64,000 nucleotides of DNA, from positions 682,001 through 746,000 of the forward strand of contig CAVQDQ010000003.1 of assembly GCA_963711315.1 (NCBI GenBank). The letters run 5' to 3'. The stretch comes from PALSA-612 sp963711315 (GTDB lineage Bacteria; Actinomycetota; Thermoleophilia; Gaiellales; Gaiellaceae). The position numbers and the translations under genes are program-made. The notes beneath the pieces were generated by a model. That model did no database searches, was not told the DNA's origin, and saw only the letters and a list, made by a program, of their open reading frames with translations. Below are positions 1-7,953 of this stretch, in pieces. How positions within the stretch are numbered: the first letter of the stretch is position 1; the number at the start of each line of letters is the position of its first letter.

Positions 1-81
1 GTCAGCGGACGCAGCGAGCGGAAACGCCGCTGCGGTGGCCATTGCCACCAGCACGAGGATGAGTGCGGTGATCCGGCGCAT
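1..81 (-). CDS. secreted protein, N-terminal fragment cut by window edge
   Basis: Only the first 27 codons lie in the window. They encode an Arg-Arg start, a hydrophobic core of Leu, Val and Ala, and an Ala-x-Ala style cleavage site (AASA before Asp), so this is a Sec signal peptide. The ATG at 81 follows a strong AGGAGG-type ribosome binding site (minus strand, about 85-95). The leader resembles that of the small secreted protein at 33922-34335, so the two may be paralogues, but the mature part is missing. Function unknown. Confidence 0.6.
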   Translation of the reverse strand, partial: MRRITALILVLVAMATAAAFPLAASAD

Positions 82-145
82 GTCTCCCTCCTTTCCGAGG
101 TGTGCTTGCGCCGGGCACCGTCGAAGGAGCCGCCAATGGCAGGCT

Positions 146-183
146 CACGGCTTGCTCACGCGTCGCTAACGACGCGAGCCGTG
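146..183. other. bulged inverted repeat
   Basis: CACGGCT (146-152) pairs with AGCCGTG (177-183), and inside it CGCGTCG (159-165) pairs with CGACGCG (170-176) around a CTAA loop, leaving a 6-nt bulge on one side. There is no T-run. It lies in the 206-base gap between the secreted fragment and the first repeat-protein remnant; apart from this hairpin and the terminator at 248-275, nothing is seen in that gap. Confidence 0.45.
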
Positions 184-247
184 GGAGGAGACCGAGGAGC
201 TACTGCTGGAGCCGTCGTGCGCTGCGCATCAGCGCAGCCAGCACGCC

Positions 248-275
248 GCGGCGGGGGCTCAATGGCCCCCGCCGC
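248..275 (-). terminator. GC-rich terminator hairpin
   Basis: Perfect 11-bp stem GCGGCGGGGGC / GCCCCCGCCGC with a 6-nt loop, 13 nt past the inferred stop of the minus-strand repeat-protein remnant (288). There is no T-tract, which is common for hairpin terminators in high-GC actinobacteria. Confidence 0.6.
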
Positions 276-287
276 ATGCTCTTTACG

Positions 288-832
288 TTACGAGACCTTC
301 GCGCAGACGGCGTAGATCGGTGCCAGCTGCAGGCACGTCGTTGCCGCTCTCCGCGAAGATGGCGAAGCGCCAGCCGGAGCCGTCCGGCATCGGGCCTGTC
401 ACCGTGACTGTGGCGAGCCCCGAGTCCATCGACCAGCCGCCTGCCTATGGCCTTCTCGCCGGCCTGGCAACTGCGGTGTCCTCGCCGTCGCGCCCTGGGC
501 CTCGACGCTGAACGACTGCGTGCGGTAGGTGAACAGGCCCGGGGACAGCGAGCTCGTCGGGCCCGGAGTGGCCGCGATCTGCGCCGCCGTCTGGCCGTTC
601 AGCGTCGCTGAGTCCGTGGCAGGGCCAGGCGTGGCGGCGATCTGCGTCGCCGTCTGGCCGTTCAGCTTAGGGCGTTCGTGGCGACCTTCGCCTTGTTAGC
701 CGTGAGGGCCCGCTTCGCGAGCGGGACGATGTTCTGTGCGATGCCCGTGCCCGAGAGCGCCACGAACAGCGCGAGCATCGCGATGACGAGCGAGGGAGTG
801 ACGCGGATCCCCCGGAGTCGGAACCTACGCAC
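288..832 (-). pseudogene. secreted LNGQTA-repeat protein, copy 1, frameshifted
   Basis: The likely start is GTG 832 with AAGGAG upstream. It gives MRRFRLRG, then a hydrophobic segment (TPSLVIAMLALFVALSGTG) and an Ala-rich stretch. The frame stops at 662. One base out of frame, the similarity to copy 2 continues through two repeats of the type LNGQTAxQIAAxPGP. After a further slip near 325 it reaches a C-terminal domain (PDGSGWRFAIFAESG, ending VCAKVS and TAA at 288). At least two single-base lesions are needed. The family looks like the membrane-anchored or secreted repeat proteins common in Thermoleophilia. Function unknown. Confidence 0.6.
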
Positions 833-864
833 AGCGTTCTCCTTTCGTTCATGAGTGGACATCG

Positions 865-1417
865 CTACGACACCTTCGCGCAGATGACCCAGACGGAGCC
901 GTTGGCGGGAACGGTGTCGCCACTCTCTCCGAAGATCTTGATGAACCAGCCGGAGCCGTCGGGGATCGGCCGGTCGGCCTTGATCGCCGCAACGCCCACA
1001 GCCTGGTCCCAACCGCCGTTGACCGCGCGTTCACCTGGAAGGCAGAGCGCACGTGCATCGCGTCTCGTCGCCCTCGAGGTCGATGCTCCAGCCGAGTCCG
1101 AGCGGATCGTGAAGAGGCTACCCGCGAGCGTGCTCGTCGGTCCCGGCATGGCGGCGATCTGCGCAGCCGTCTGGCCGTTCAGCGTCGCGGCGTCGGTGCC
1201 CGGCCCGGGGATGGCCGCGATCTGCGTCGCCGTCTGGCCGTTCAGCTTCTGTGCGTTGGTGGCGACCTTCGCCTTGTCGGCCGTGAGCGCCCGCTTGGCC
1301 AGCGGGACGGCCTCGCTGCGCCCAGCCGGTGCCGGCGAGCGCGGCGAAGAGCGCGACCATGGAGATGACGAACTGACGGGGTCATGTCGGACCCCCGCGC
1401 AGCCTGAATCTCCGCAT
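865..1417 (-). pseudogene. secreted LNGQTA-repeat protein, copy 2, frameshifted
   Basis: Tandem paralogue of copy 1 on the same strand. ATG 1417 has a GAAAGGAGG site and gives MRRFRLRG. A stop follows after 11 codons; the hydrophobic segment (VISMVALFAALAGTGWAQ) then appears in the next frame, and the region VPLAKRALTADKAKVATNAQ in another. Two LNGQTAxQIAA repeats and a 94-residue C-terminal piece ending PDGSGWFIKIFGESG...VICAKVS (stop 865) are well preserved. At least three lesions. It shares upstream sequence (TTCGT/AAAGGAG context) with copy 1, consistent with tandem duplication before decay. Confidence 0.6.
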
Positions 1418-1453
1418 CAGCGTCCTCCTTTCGTTCGTCAGGAAGTCGGGACC

Positions 1454-3061
1454 CTACTGGCTCTGCGGACCCGCAGCGGCGATCTCCGGCGCCACCTCAT
1501 CGCCGAACTTCGCGAAGTTGTCGGCGAACATCCGAGCGAGCTTCGCGGCCTGCGCGTCATACGCTCCCGGATCGCGCCACGTCGAACGCGGATCGAGGAG
1601 CCGCTTGTCGACACCCGGCACGCTCTCCGGCACGTGGAAGCCGAAAACCTCGTCGGTGCGATACGCGACATTGTCGAGCTTGCCCGACAGGGCCGCGTGC
1701 AACATTGCCCGCGTGGCGCCGATCGGCATCCGCTCTCCCTCGCCGTACGGGCCTCCCGTCCAGCCGGTGTTGACGAGCCACACCGTCGAGCCGTGGCTGT
1801 CGAGCCGCTCGCCGAGCAGCTCCGCGTAGGTGGAGGGCGGCTGCGGGAGGAACGGGGCGCCGAAGCAGGCCGAGAACGTCGCCTGCGGCTCGGTGACGCC
1901 GATCTCCGTGCCGGCCACCTTGGCCGTGTAGCCGGAGAGGAAGTAGAAAAGCGCCTGCTCCTGCGTCAGGCGGGCGATCGGCGGCAGCACGCCGAAGGCG
2001 TCCGCGGTCAGCATGACGACGGAGGCCGGGTGGCCCGCGCGCTTGGTGGGCAGGTGATTTGCGATCTGCTCGAGCTTGTAGGCGGCGCGTGTGTTCTCGG
2101 TCTTCGAGTCGTCGTCGAGGTCGAGCACGCCACGCTCGTCCATGACGACGTTCTCCAGCACCGTCCCGAACGTCCTCGTCGTGCGATAGATCTCGGGCTC
2201 GGCCTCCGCAGACAGGCGGATCACCTTCGCGTAGCAGCCGCCTTCCATGTTGAAGATGCCGTCGTCGGACCAGCCGTGCTCGTCGTCGCCGATCAGATGG
2301 CGCTCGGGGTCGGCGGAGAGAGTCGTCTTGCCGGTCCCCGAGAGCCCGAAGAACACCGCGACGCGCCCGTCGCGGCCGACGTTCGCGGAGCAGTGCATCG
2401 GCATCACGTCGCGCAGCGGCAACCGGTCGTTCATGACCGTGAAGATCGACTTCTTGATCTCGCCGGCGTAGTACGTGCCGCCGATCAGCACCTCCGACCG
2501 CGAGGGGTGGAGCACGACGAACGTCCCGGAACGCGTGCCGTCCACCTCCGGATCGGCCTCGACCGCGGGCGCGTGCAGGACGAGGGCCTCCGGCTCGTGC
2601 CGCCGGAGCTCTTTCTCTGAGGGATCGATGAAGAGCGTCTTCGCGAACAACGCGTGCCACGGGCTATACGTAACGACCCTCAGCGCCAGGCGGTGCGCGG
2701 GATCGGCGCCCGCGAACGCATCGACGACGTAGACGTCCTGCTCATCGAGGTGGGAGACGACTTTCGCGCGCAGCCCCTCGAAGCGCTCTTCCTCGAACGG
2801 CTGGTTGACCGTTCCCCACCAGAGACGGTCTTCCGAGCCCGGCTCACGCACGATGAACTTGTCGAGCGGCGAGCGGCCCGTGTGCTCGCCCGTGTCGACG
2901 ACGAGCGGTCCGCCCTCGGCAAGCTGCGCCTCGCCGCGCAGCAGCGCATGGCTGTACAGCATCGACGTGGTCGGGTTCCAGTAGACGCGGCCGCTCGGCG
3001 CCAGGCCGTGCGTATCGAGCCCGATCGGGCTTCGTACCTCGACTCCGGCCGTCGCCACCAT
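1454..3061 (-). CDS. pckA: phosphoenolpyruvate carboxykinase (ATP)
   Basis: Converts oxaloacetate plus ATP to phosphoenolpyruvate, CO2 and ADP, the entry step of gluconeogenesis, in the cytoplasm. The 535-residue product has the usual length of the ATP-dependent family (about 530-540). Visible motifs: the substrate-binding arginine region TGRSPLDKFIV (residues 61-71), YYAGEIKKS (197-205), the kinase-1 P-loop GLSGTGKTTLS (239-249), and the following IGDDEHGW metal-binding stretch. The GTP-type enzyme has different motifs. ATG 3061 is chosen because it is preceded by a TAGGAT -10 element 7 nt away and the N-terminus aligns with the family. It is transcribed divergently from the acetyltransferase at 3185. 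Confidence 0.96.
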   Translation of the reverse strand: MVATAGVEVRSPIGLDTHGLAPSGRVYWNPTTSMLYSHALLRGEAQLAEGGPLVVDTGEHTGRSPLDKFIVREPGSEDRLWWGTVNQPFEEERFEGLRAKVVSHLDEQDVYVVDAFAGADPAHRLALRVVTYSPWHALFAKTLFIDPSEKELRRHEPEALVLHAPAVEADPEVDGTRSGTFVVLHPSRSEVLIGGTYYAGEIKKSIFTVMNDRLPLRDVMPMHCSANVGRDGRVAVFFGLSGTGKTTLSADPERHLIGDDEHGWSDDGIFNMEGGCYAKVIRLSAEAEPEIYRTTRTFGTVLENVVMDERGVLDLDDDSKTENTRAAYKLEQIANHLPTKRAGHPASVVMLTADAFGVLPPIARLTQEQALFYFLSGYTAKVAGTEIGVTEPQATFSACFGAPFLPQPPSTYAELLGERLDSHGSTVWLVNTGWTGGPYGEGERMPIGATRAMLHAALSGKLDNVAYRTDEVFGFHVPESVPGVDKRLLDPRSTWRDPGAYDAQAAKLARMFADNFAKFGDEVAPEIAAAGPQSQ

Positions 3062-3068
3062 CGCGGGA

Positions 3069-3074
3069 ATCCTA
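3069..3074 (-). promoter_or_regulatory. -10 element of pckA, leaderless type
   Basis: On the minus strand, TAGGAT is followed by 7 nt (TCCCGCG) and then the ATG of pckA. With the usual 6-7 nt from -10 to +1, transcription would start at or next to the A of the start codon. No Shine-Dalgarno sequence is present. Confidence 0.55.
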
Positions 3075-3184
3075 TTGCTAGAGGGCTGGCACTAGCGCCG
3101 TACGCGAACTTTCGCCGTCACGAAGCTGTGTCGGCCACGCTGTTGCATGCTCCCAGCGGAGACTACCGCGCTACGCTCGATCTC

Positions 3185-3766
3185 TTGAAGCTGCGCCCTC
3201 CCGACCCACCCCTGGCCGACGGCGTCGTCCTGCTGCGCCCGTGGACTGACGGCGACGTGTCGGTGATCGCCGAGTCGTGCCGCGATCCCGAGATCGCCCG
3301 CTGGATCGACGACATTCCCGCGCCGTATACGCGCGCGGACGCCCGGGCCTACGTCGCCGCATGCCGACGCGGCTGGAAGGACGGCAGCCTCTGGGCGTTC
3401 GCCATCACCGATGCGGCCACCGGGACCGTCCTCGGCTCTTGCGGCGTCGGCTGGCAGGACCATCCGCACGGGGTCGCCGAGATCGGCTACTGGGTTCGGG
3501 CCGAGGCTCGCCGTCGCGGCGTCGCCACGCGCGCGGTTCGGCTCGCCGCCGAGTGGGCTTTCGACCAGGGTGACGTCCTGCGACTGCAGCTCCGGGCGGA
3601 CGTGCACAACGATGCTTCTCAGCGGGTGGCGGAGAATGCCGGCTTCCGGCGGGAGGGCGTGCTGCGGTCCGTTCGCTACAGCCGCCGCCAGAGACGGCGC
3701 GTCGACTTCGTCATGTACTCGCGCCTGGCGGGAGAGGACGGGCTGGCGCCGAACACGGCTTCGTGA
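3185..3766 (+). CDS. GNAT family N-acetyltransferase
   Basis: A 193-residue acetyltransferase of the RimJ/RimL-like GNAT group, which moves an acetyl group from acetyl-CoA to an amine. Seen: an N-terminal PPLADGVVLLRPW strand typical of the group, the acetyl-CoA loop region AEARRRGVATRAVRLAAEW (like the R/Q-x-x-G-x-G/A motif), and the C-terminal NDASQRVAENAGFRREG segment. The substrate cannot be read from sequence. The start is uncertain: TTG 3185 matches the usual N-terminal length, GTG 3128 would add 19 residues, and neither has a clear ribosome binding site. The stop overlaps the GTG of the next gene (GTGA), suggesting co-translation with the recombinase. Confidence 0.8.
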   Translation: MKLRPPDPPLADGVVLLRPWTDGDVSVIAESCRDPEIARWIDDIPAPYTRADARAYVAACRRGWKDGSLWAFAITDAATGTVLGSCGVGWQDHPHGVAEIGYWVRAEARRRGVATRAVRLAAEWAFDQGDVLRLQLRADVHNDASQRVAENAGFRREGVLRSVRYSRRQRRRVDFVMYSRLAGEDGLAPNTAS

Positions 3767-4599
3767 GCACCGAAACGGCGATCGAGCGGTTCCTTGCGTC
3801 GGCCGCGCTGTCCGACGCCACGCGGCGGGCATACGGCTCCGACCTCCGTGCTTTCGCGGCGTGGCTCGATCGGCAGGACCTGGGCCTCGACGACGTCGAC
3901 GCCCGTGTCCTGACCGACTACGCGGCCGAGCTCGGCCGGGGCCGGCCACGGCGGCTGGCCCCTGCCACGATCGCCCGCAAGCTCGCCGCCGTACGCGCGC
4001 TGCTCCGGTCGGCGCTCGGGCCCAGCAGGGTGCCCGACATCTCCCTCTCACCTCGGAGACCGCGTCGCCTGCCGCACGTCGGCAAGGCGGACGAGGTCGA
4101 TCGCGAGCTCAGGTCGCTCGAAGGCAACGGGCCGATCCCGTTGCGCAATCGCGCACTTGGCGAGCTCGTCTACTCGGCCGGCCTGCGCAGCAAGGAGACG
4201 GTCGGGCTCGATCTCGCCGACGTGGACTTCGAGCAGGAGGCCGTCCGCGTGCTGGGGAAGGGCGGGAAGGAGCGCGTCGTGCCGCTGGGCGAGGAGGCGG
4301 CACACTGGCTCGCGCGCTACCTCCGCGACGGCCGGCCGCAGCTCGTGCGCGGAGCCGAGAATGCGCTCTTCGTCTCGGCGCGCGGCCGACGCCTGGACAC
4401 GAGCACGCTGCGCCGAGTGATCCCCCACCCTCACCGCCTCCGTCACGCCTTCGCCACGCACCTCCTGGAGGGCGGAGCCGATCTGCGCGTGATCCAGGAG
4501 CTGCTCGGGCACAGCTCGCTCTCGACGACGCAGGTCTACAGCCACGTGGACGGTCGACGCCTGCGCCGTGTGTACGATCGCTCGCACCCGAGGTCGTAG
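3763..4599 (+). CDS. tyrosine recombinase, XerC/XerD family (first copy)
   Basis: Site-specific recombinase of the family that resolves chromosome dimers. The N-terminal SAM-like DNA-binding domain spans roughly residues 1-90 (ERFLASAALSDATRRAYGSDL). The catalytic domain shows the full set: Arg in AGLRSKE, Lys in GKGGKERVV, His-x-x-Arg in HRLRHAFATHLLEGG, His in LGHSSLSTTQ and the nucleophile Tyr in VYSHV. At 278 residues it is slightly short for XerC/D (about 295); the segment before HRLRH is compressed. GTG start overlaps the preceding stop. It lies in an overlapping row with a DUF1461 gene and a second Xer gene, which argues for a chromosomal housekeeping role rather than a mobile integrase. 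Confidence 0.88.
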   Translation: MSTETAIERFLASAALSDATRRAYGSDLRAFAAWLDRQDLGLDDVDARVLTDYAAELGRGRPRRLAPATIARKLAAVRALLRSALGPSRVPDISLSPRRPRRLPHVGKADEVDRELRSLEGNGPIPLRNRALGELVYSAGLRSKETVGLDLADVDFEQEAVRVLGKGGKERVVPLGEEAAHWLARYLRDGRPQLVRGAENALFVSARGRRLDTSTLRRVIPHPHRLRHAFATHLLEGGADLRVIQELLGHSSLSTTQVYSHVDGRRLRRVYDRSHPRS

Positions 4600-4601
4600 A
4601 C

Positions 4602-5327
4602 GTGGCCGCCCGTATCGCCACCATCGCGTTGAGTGTCGCCGTGACGCTCGCCGTCCCGGCCATCCTCGCAATCAACGGCATCCGTCTCGTCACAAACGAC
4701 CGCTACGTCGAGGCGGTCTACGATCACGGCAGCGTTCCCGACGACCGCTACGGTCTCGCAGCCGACGATCGCGAGCGCCTGGCTCTGCTTGGCCTCCGAT
4801 CGATCCAGCCCTCGACGGAAGCAGGCATCGGCTTGCTGCGCGAGGCGCGCTTGCCGAACGGAGAGCCGGCCTTCAACGCGCGCGAGCTGGCCCACATGGC
4901 GGACGTGCGAACTGCGGTCGCACGTGCCTACCGCTTCCAGGTGATCGCGGCCGTGGCGATCGGTGTCCTCGCTCTGCTGCTCGGCCTGCTCACGTCGATG
5001 CGCGCGCTCGTGCCCGTCGCTCTCGCGAGGGGCGCCGTGCTCACTGTCGTGCTTGCCGTGGGCGTGGGGATCCTCGCCGCGACGAGCTACAGCTCGTTCG
5101 AGGGGCCCTTCCACCGGCTCTTCTTCGAAGGCGACACGTGGCGGTTCGAGGAGACGGACACGCTGCGCAGGCTCTATCCCGACCGCTTCTGGCTGGACAC
5201 CGCAGTCGTGATCGGCGTGCTGGCGGCGCTCCAGGCGGCCATCGTCTTCGTCGCGGCACGGCTCTGGGCACGCCGGGCAGGCGCGCGCAAGCCGGCGCGA
5301 ATGCGCGCGCGTACGGAGAGCACGTGA
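4602..5327 (+). CDS. DUF1461 / TIGR01906 integral membrane protein
   Basis: A 241-residue membrane protein. Predicted hydrophobic segments lie at about residues 4-24 (IALSVAVTLAVPAILAI), 105-130 (VIAAVAIGVLALLLGLL), 135-160 (ALARGAVLTVVLAVGVGIL) and 205-225 near the C-terminus. Between the first two is an extracytoplasmic-type segment with LLGLRSIQP and the ARELAHMADVR motif; later comes FEGPFHRLFFEGDTWRF, a signature of the TIGR01906/DUF1461 family. Function is unknown for the family. GTG 4602 begins 2 nt after the upstream recombinase stop, and its own stop overlaps the GTG of the next recombinase, so all three genes are probably translated from one mRNA. Confidence 0.75.
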   Translation: MAARIATIALSVAVTLAVPAILAINGIRLVTNDRYVEAVYDHGSVPDDRYGLAADDRERLALLGLRSIQPSTEAGIGLLREARLPNGEPAFNARELAHMADVRTAVARAYRFQVIAAVAIGVLALLLGLLTSMRALVPVALARGAVLTVVLAVGVGILAATSYSSFEGPFHRLFFEGDTWRFEETDTLRRLYPDRFWLDTAVVIGVLAALQAAIVFVAARLWARRAGARKPARMRARTEST

Positions 5328-6202
5328 GCACGGCGGTCGACCGCTTCCTCGCCGTCTCCCGGGCGCGGCTGGCGCCGCGGACGGTGGAGAGCTACCGCCG
5401 CGACCTCGAGGACTTCGAGGTGCAGATCGGGGTGGACGCCGCATCCGCTTCCCGCGACCAGATCGAGGAATATCTTGCGCAGCTGCGAGCGGCCGGGCGC
5501 GCAGGGTCGACGATCGCCCGACGCCTGGCGGCGCTGCGATCGTTCTTCCGTCACGAGCAGCTGCTCGGCGAGCGGCCCGACAACCCGGCGGCGGAAGTCG
5601 CGGCGCCGCGGAGGATCCGCCGGCTGCCCAGGACGCTCTCTGCGCGAGAGGCGGAGCGGCTGATGGAAGCCGCCGCGGGCACCACGCCGCGTGCGCTCCG
5701 TGACGCGGCGATCGTCGAGCTGCTCTACGGCGCGGGGCTGCGGGTCAGCGAGGCCGTCGGGCTCGAGCGCGGATCCGTCGATCTGGACGAGCGGCTCGTG
5801 CGCTGCATCGGCAAGGGCTCGAAGGAGCGCATCGTGCCGATCGGCCGACAGGCGACGGATGCACTGCGCCGCTACATCTCCCGCGGCCGCCCGTATCTCG
5901 ACCGGCGCCGGACGCAGGCCCTGTTCCTCAACGCGCGGGGCGGGCCGCTGACGCGCGCCGGCGTCTTTCTCATTCTGCGGCGGCTCGCCGAGAAGGCGGG
6001 GCTCGAGGCCGATCGCGTGCACCCGCATCTCCTCCGCCATTCGTTCGCCACGCACCTGCTCGAAGGCGGCGCCGATTTGCGCAGCGTCCAGGAGATGCTC
6101 GGGCACGCGGATCTCGCCACGACGGAGCTCTACACGCACGTCACGGACAAGCGGCGCCGCGAGACGTACTTCGCCGCGCACCCGCACGCGAAGCGCCGCT
6201 GA
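5324..6202 (+). CDS. xerD: tyrosine recombinase XerD-like
   Basis: A 292-residue site-specific recombinase with standard XerD length. The N-terminal core-binding domain covers residues 1-90 (VDRFLAVSRARLAPRTVESYRRDL). Catalytic residues are visible: Arg in GAGLRVSEAVGL, Lys in GKGSKERIVPIG, His-x-x-Arg in HPHLLRHSFATHLLEGG, His in LGHADLATTE and Tyr in LYTHV. It should act with a partner at a dif-like site near the terminus; whether the shorter recombinase at 3763 is that partner is inference. GTG 5324 overlaps the DUF1461 stop. A hairpin repeat follows the stop at 6232-6254. Confidence 0.88.
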   Translation: MSTAVDRFLAVSRARLAPRTVESYRRDLEDFEVQIGVDAASASRDQIEEYLAQLRAAGRAGSTIARRLAALRSFFRHEQLLGERPDNPAAEVAAPRRIRRLPRTLSAREAERLMEAAAGTTPRALRDAAIVELLYGAGLRVSEAVGLERGSVDLDERLVRCIGKGSKERIVPIGRQATDALRRYISRGRPYLDRRRTQALFLNARGGPLTRAGVFLILRRLAEKAGLEADRVHPHLLRHSFATHLLEGGADLRSVQEMLGHADLATTELYTHVTDKRRRETYFAAHPHAKRR

Positions 6203-6254
6203 GTCAGCCTCAGTGTCTCAGGCGACCACCGGGGTCAGCCTCAGTGACTGACCC
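6203..6254. repeat. direct repeat plus hairpin, probable bidirectional terminator
   Basis: GTCAGCCTCAGTG occurs at 6203-6215 and again at 6234-6246. The second copy is part of an inverted repeat, GGGTCAG (6232-6238) and CTGACCC (6248-6254). It lies between the converging xerD and HEAT-like genes, where a terminator is expected. A further GGCC-GTTTT-GGCC hairpin sits at 6275-6287. Confidence 0.55.
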
Positions 6255-6290
6255 TGGGTCTGGCACCTGGACATGGCCGTTTTGGCCGGC

Positions 6291-6788
6291 TTAGCGGGTA
6301 TCGCTCTTCTTCTTCAAGGCGGCAGCGACCTTGCGTGACACCTCGCGCAGCTCCCGGTCGGCCTCGTCGTCGTCGGCCAGGCCGTTCAACAGCACCAGCG
6401 TGTCACGGCTGGGGGAGCCGTTGCGCAGACAGACCACTGCGAGCCGCCTCACCGCCTGATTGTCGTCGGCGGACACGAGCCTGTGCAGCAGTGGACGGGC
6501 GGCGTTGATGCCGCCCGGAGCGTCTCGCGAGAGGAGCTCGAGCGAGATGAGCGCGGAGCCGCGGCACGCGGGGCTCTCGTCTTGGAGCCCGCGGCTCAGC
6601 AGCTCCATCTTCTGGCGATAGCGAAACTGGCCGACGGCTCGGTACGCGACAGCCCGCCGCCGGTAGTCGGTGTTGCGCGCGTCCGCCTCGATCTCTTCCT
6701 CCCACTCCCGGCGGAGGTCAGCCAGCTCCCGTTCGCTCCCCGCGGCCGCAAGCTCGTCCGCGCGAGCGGCTGCTTCAGCGAGGTTCAA
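6291..6788 (-). CDS. HEAT-repeat-like protein of unknown function
   Basis: A 165-residue helical protein. The first 60 residues are charged and likely coiled (AEAAARADELAAAGSERELADLRREWEEEIE). The rest resembles HEAT/armadillo repeats: paired helices with the pattern ALISLELLSRD, LHRLVSADDNQAVRRLAVVCL and LLNGLADDDEADRELREV, ending in a Lys-rich tail. No catalytic motif is seen. TTG 6788 overlaps the citrate synthase stop (TTGA), so it is probably translated by coupling after gltA. Function unknown; a scaffold role is only a guess. Confidence 0.6.
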   Translation of the reverse strand: MNLAEAAARADELAAAGSERELADLRREWEEEIEADARNTDYRRRAVAYRAVGQFRYRQKMELLSRGLQDESPACRGSALISLELLSRDAPGGINAARPLLHRLVSADDNQAVRRLAVVCLRNGSPSRDTLVLLNGLADDDEADRELREVSRKVAAALKKKSDTR

Positions 6789-7867
6789 GCGGCCGTCAGC
6801 GACCTGGGCGCCGGGCCGACGTAGCGCGCCGACGGACGGAAGAGCCGTCCCGTGCGCTTCTGCTCGAGGATGTGCGCCGACCAGCCGGCCACCCGCGAGC
6901 ACGCGAACATCGCCGGCGCGAGCGGAGGCGGGATCTCTGCGACGTCGAGCACGAGGGCGGAGTAGTACTCGACGTTCGTCTTCAGTGGGCGTTCCGGGTG
7001 CCGCCGCTCGAGCTCGACCAGCGCGGCTTCCTCGAGTTGCTCGGCGATCTCGATCTGAGGTGAGCCGAGCTCCCGCGCCGTCCGCTTGAGAATGCGCGAG
7101 CGCGGGTCCTCCGCCCGGTAGATCCGGTGGCCGAAGCCCATGATCCGCTTGCCTGCGTCCAGGGTGTCCCGCACCCACTTCTCCGGGTCGCCCATGGCGG
7201 CGACCTCCTCCAGCATCGGCTTGACGTAGGCCGGAGCGCCGCCGTGCAGCGGGCCGGACAGCGCGCCGACGGCCGAGGAGAGCGACGCACCGCAGTCCGC
7301 GCCGGTCGAGGCCGCGACGCGAGCCGTGAAAGTGGAGGCGTTGAGGCCGTGCTCGGCCGTGCAGATCCAGTAGGTGTCGATCGCCTTCACATGGCGCGGG
7401 TCGGCCTCGCCGCGCCACCGGAGCAGGAACTTCTCGGCCGCCGTCTGCCCCCGCGCGACGACGTCGTCCGGCACAGGGTCTGTGTGCCCGTCTGCGAGCC
7501 TCGCCGAGCGCGCGACGATCCCCATCATCTGCGAGGAGAGCCGCCCGAGGTCTTCGCGTGCCTGCTCGTCGGAGATCTCGTTCAGCTTGCCGAGCTTCCA
7601 CTCGCCCGCGAGCCGCGCCGTCTCGGCCTGAAGGTCGGCCGGCGCGTTCCCCGTCAGACGGGCCGGCTCGTACGGCTCGGGCTTGGGCATGACGGAGTCG
7701 AGGTCGTCGTCGACGAGCAACCCCCAGACGTTCTCGTACGGGTAGTGGCCGACGAGCTCCTCGATGTCGATGCCGCGGTAGCGGAGCACACCGCCTTCGC
7801 GGTCGGGCTCTGCGATCTCGGTCTCGACGGCGACGACGCCTTCGAGGCCAGGCTGGAAGTCGGACAT
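6785..7867 (-). CDS. gltA: citrate synthase
   Basis: Condenses acetyl-CoA and oxaloacetate to citrate, the first step of the TCA cycle. At 360 residues it is the short, Gram-positive type. The catalytic triad regions are visible: His in CTAEHGLNAS (about residue 170), His in GFGHRIYRAEDPR (about residue 250) and Asp in LDVAEIPP (about residue 310). The motif GPLHGGAPAYV is also present (GPLHGGAN in most relatives). ATG 7867 is supported by a TAGATT element 8 nt upstream. It is divergent from the isocitrate dehydrogenase gene. Confidence 0.93.
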   Translation of the reverse strand: MSDFQPGLEGVVAVETEIAEPDREGGVLRYRGIDIEELVGHYPYENVWGLLVDDDLDSVMPKPEPYEPARLTGNAPADLQAETARLAGEWKLGKLNEISDEQAREDLGRLSSQMMGIVARSARLADGHTDPVPDDVVARGQTAAEKFLLRWRGEADPRHVKAIDTYWICTAEHGLNASTFTARVAASTGADCGASLSSAVGALSGPLHGGAPAYVKPMLEEVAAMGDPEKWVRDTLDAGKRIMGFGHRIYRAEDPRSRILKRTARELGSPQIEIAEQLEEAALVELERRHPERPLKTNVEYYSALVLDVAEIPPPLAPAMFACSRVAGWSAHILEQKRTGRLFRPSARYVGPAPRSLTAA

Positions 7868-7875
7868 CGAGCGTG

Positions 7876-7881
7876 AATCTA
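7876..7881 (-). promoter_or_regulatory. -10 element of citrate synthase, leaderless type
   Basis: Minus-strand TAGATT lies 8 nt before the ATG at 7867, with no Shine-Dalgarno sequence between. Transcription would begin within one or two bases of the start codon. Confidence 0.5.
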
Positions 7882-7953
7882 CCTCAGGCCATCGCGTCCT
7901 CGCCCTAGGGACGCGATCAATGGTGAACGCCTCGGCTAGAGTCGTGCAAAGCC

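Noticed and set aside
288..1417. CRISPR-like or minisatellite array in the left-edge repeats
   Set aside because: The similarity comes from two protein-coding paralogues, each with two short coding repeats. There are no regular spacers. No CRISPR array was seen anywhere in the window.
851..2620. Long plus-strand open frame (589 codons) opposite pckA
   Set aside because: Arg/Ala-rich translation without any family motif, antisense to a clear pckA. It is a high-GC shadow frame.
3763..6202. Integrated element suggested by two tyrosine recombinases
   Set aside because: No att-like direct repeats, phage genes or tRNA at the borders, and both proteins look like chromosomal XerC/D.
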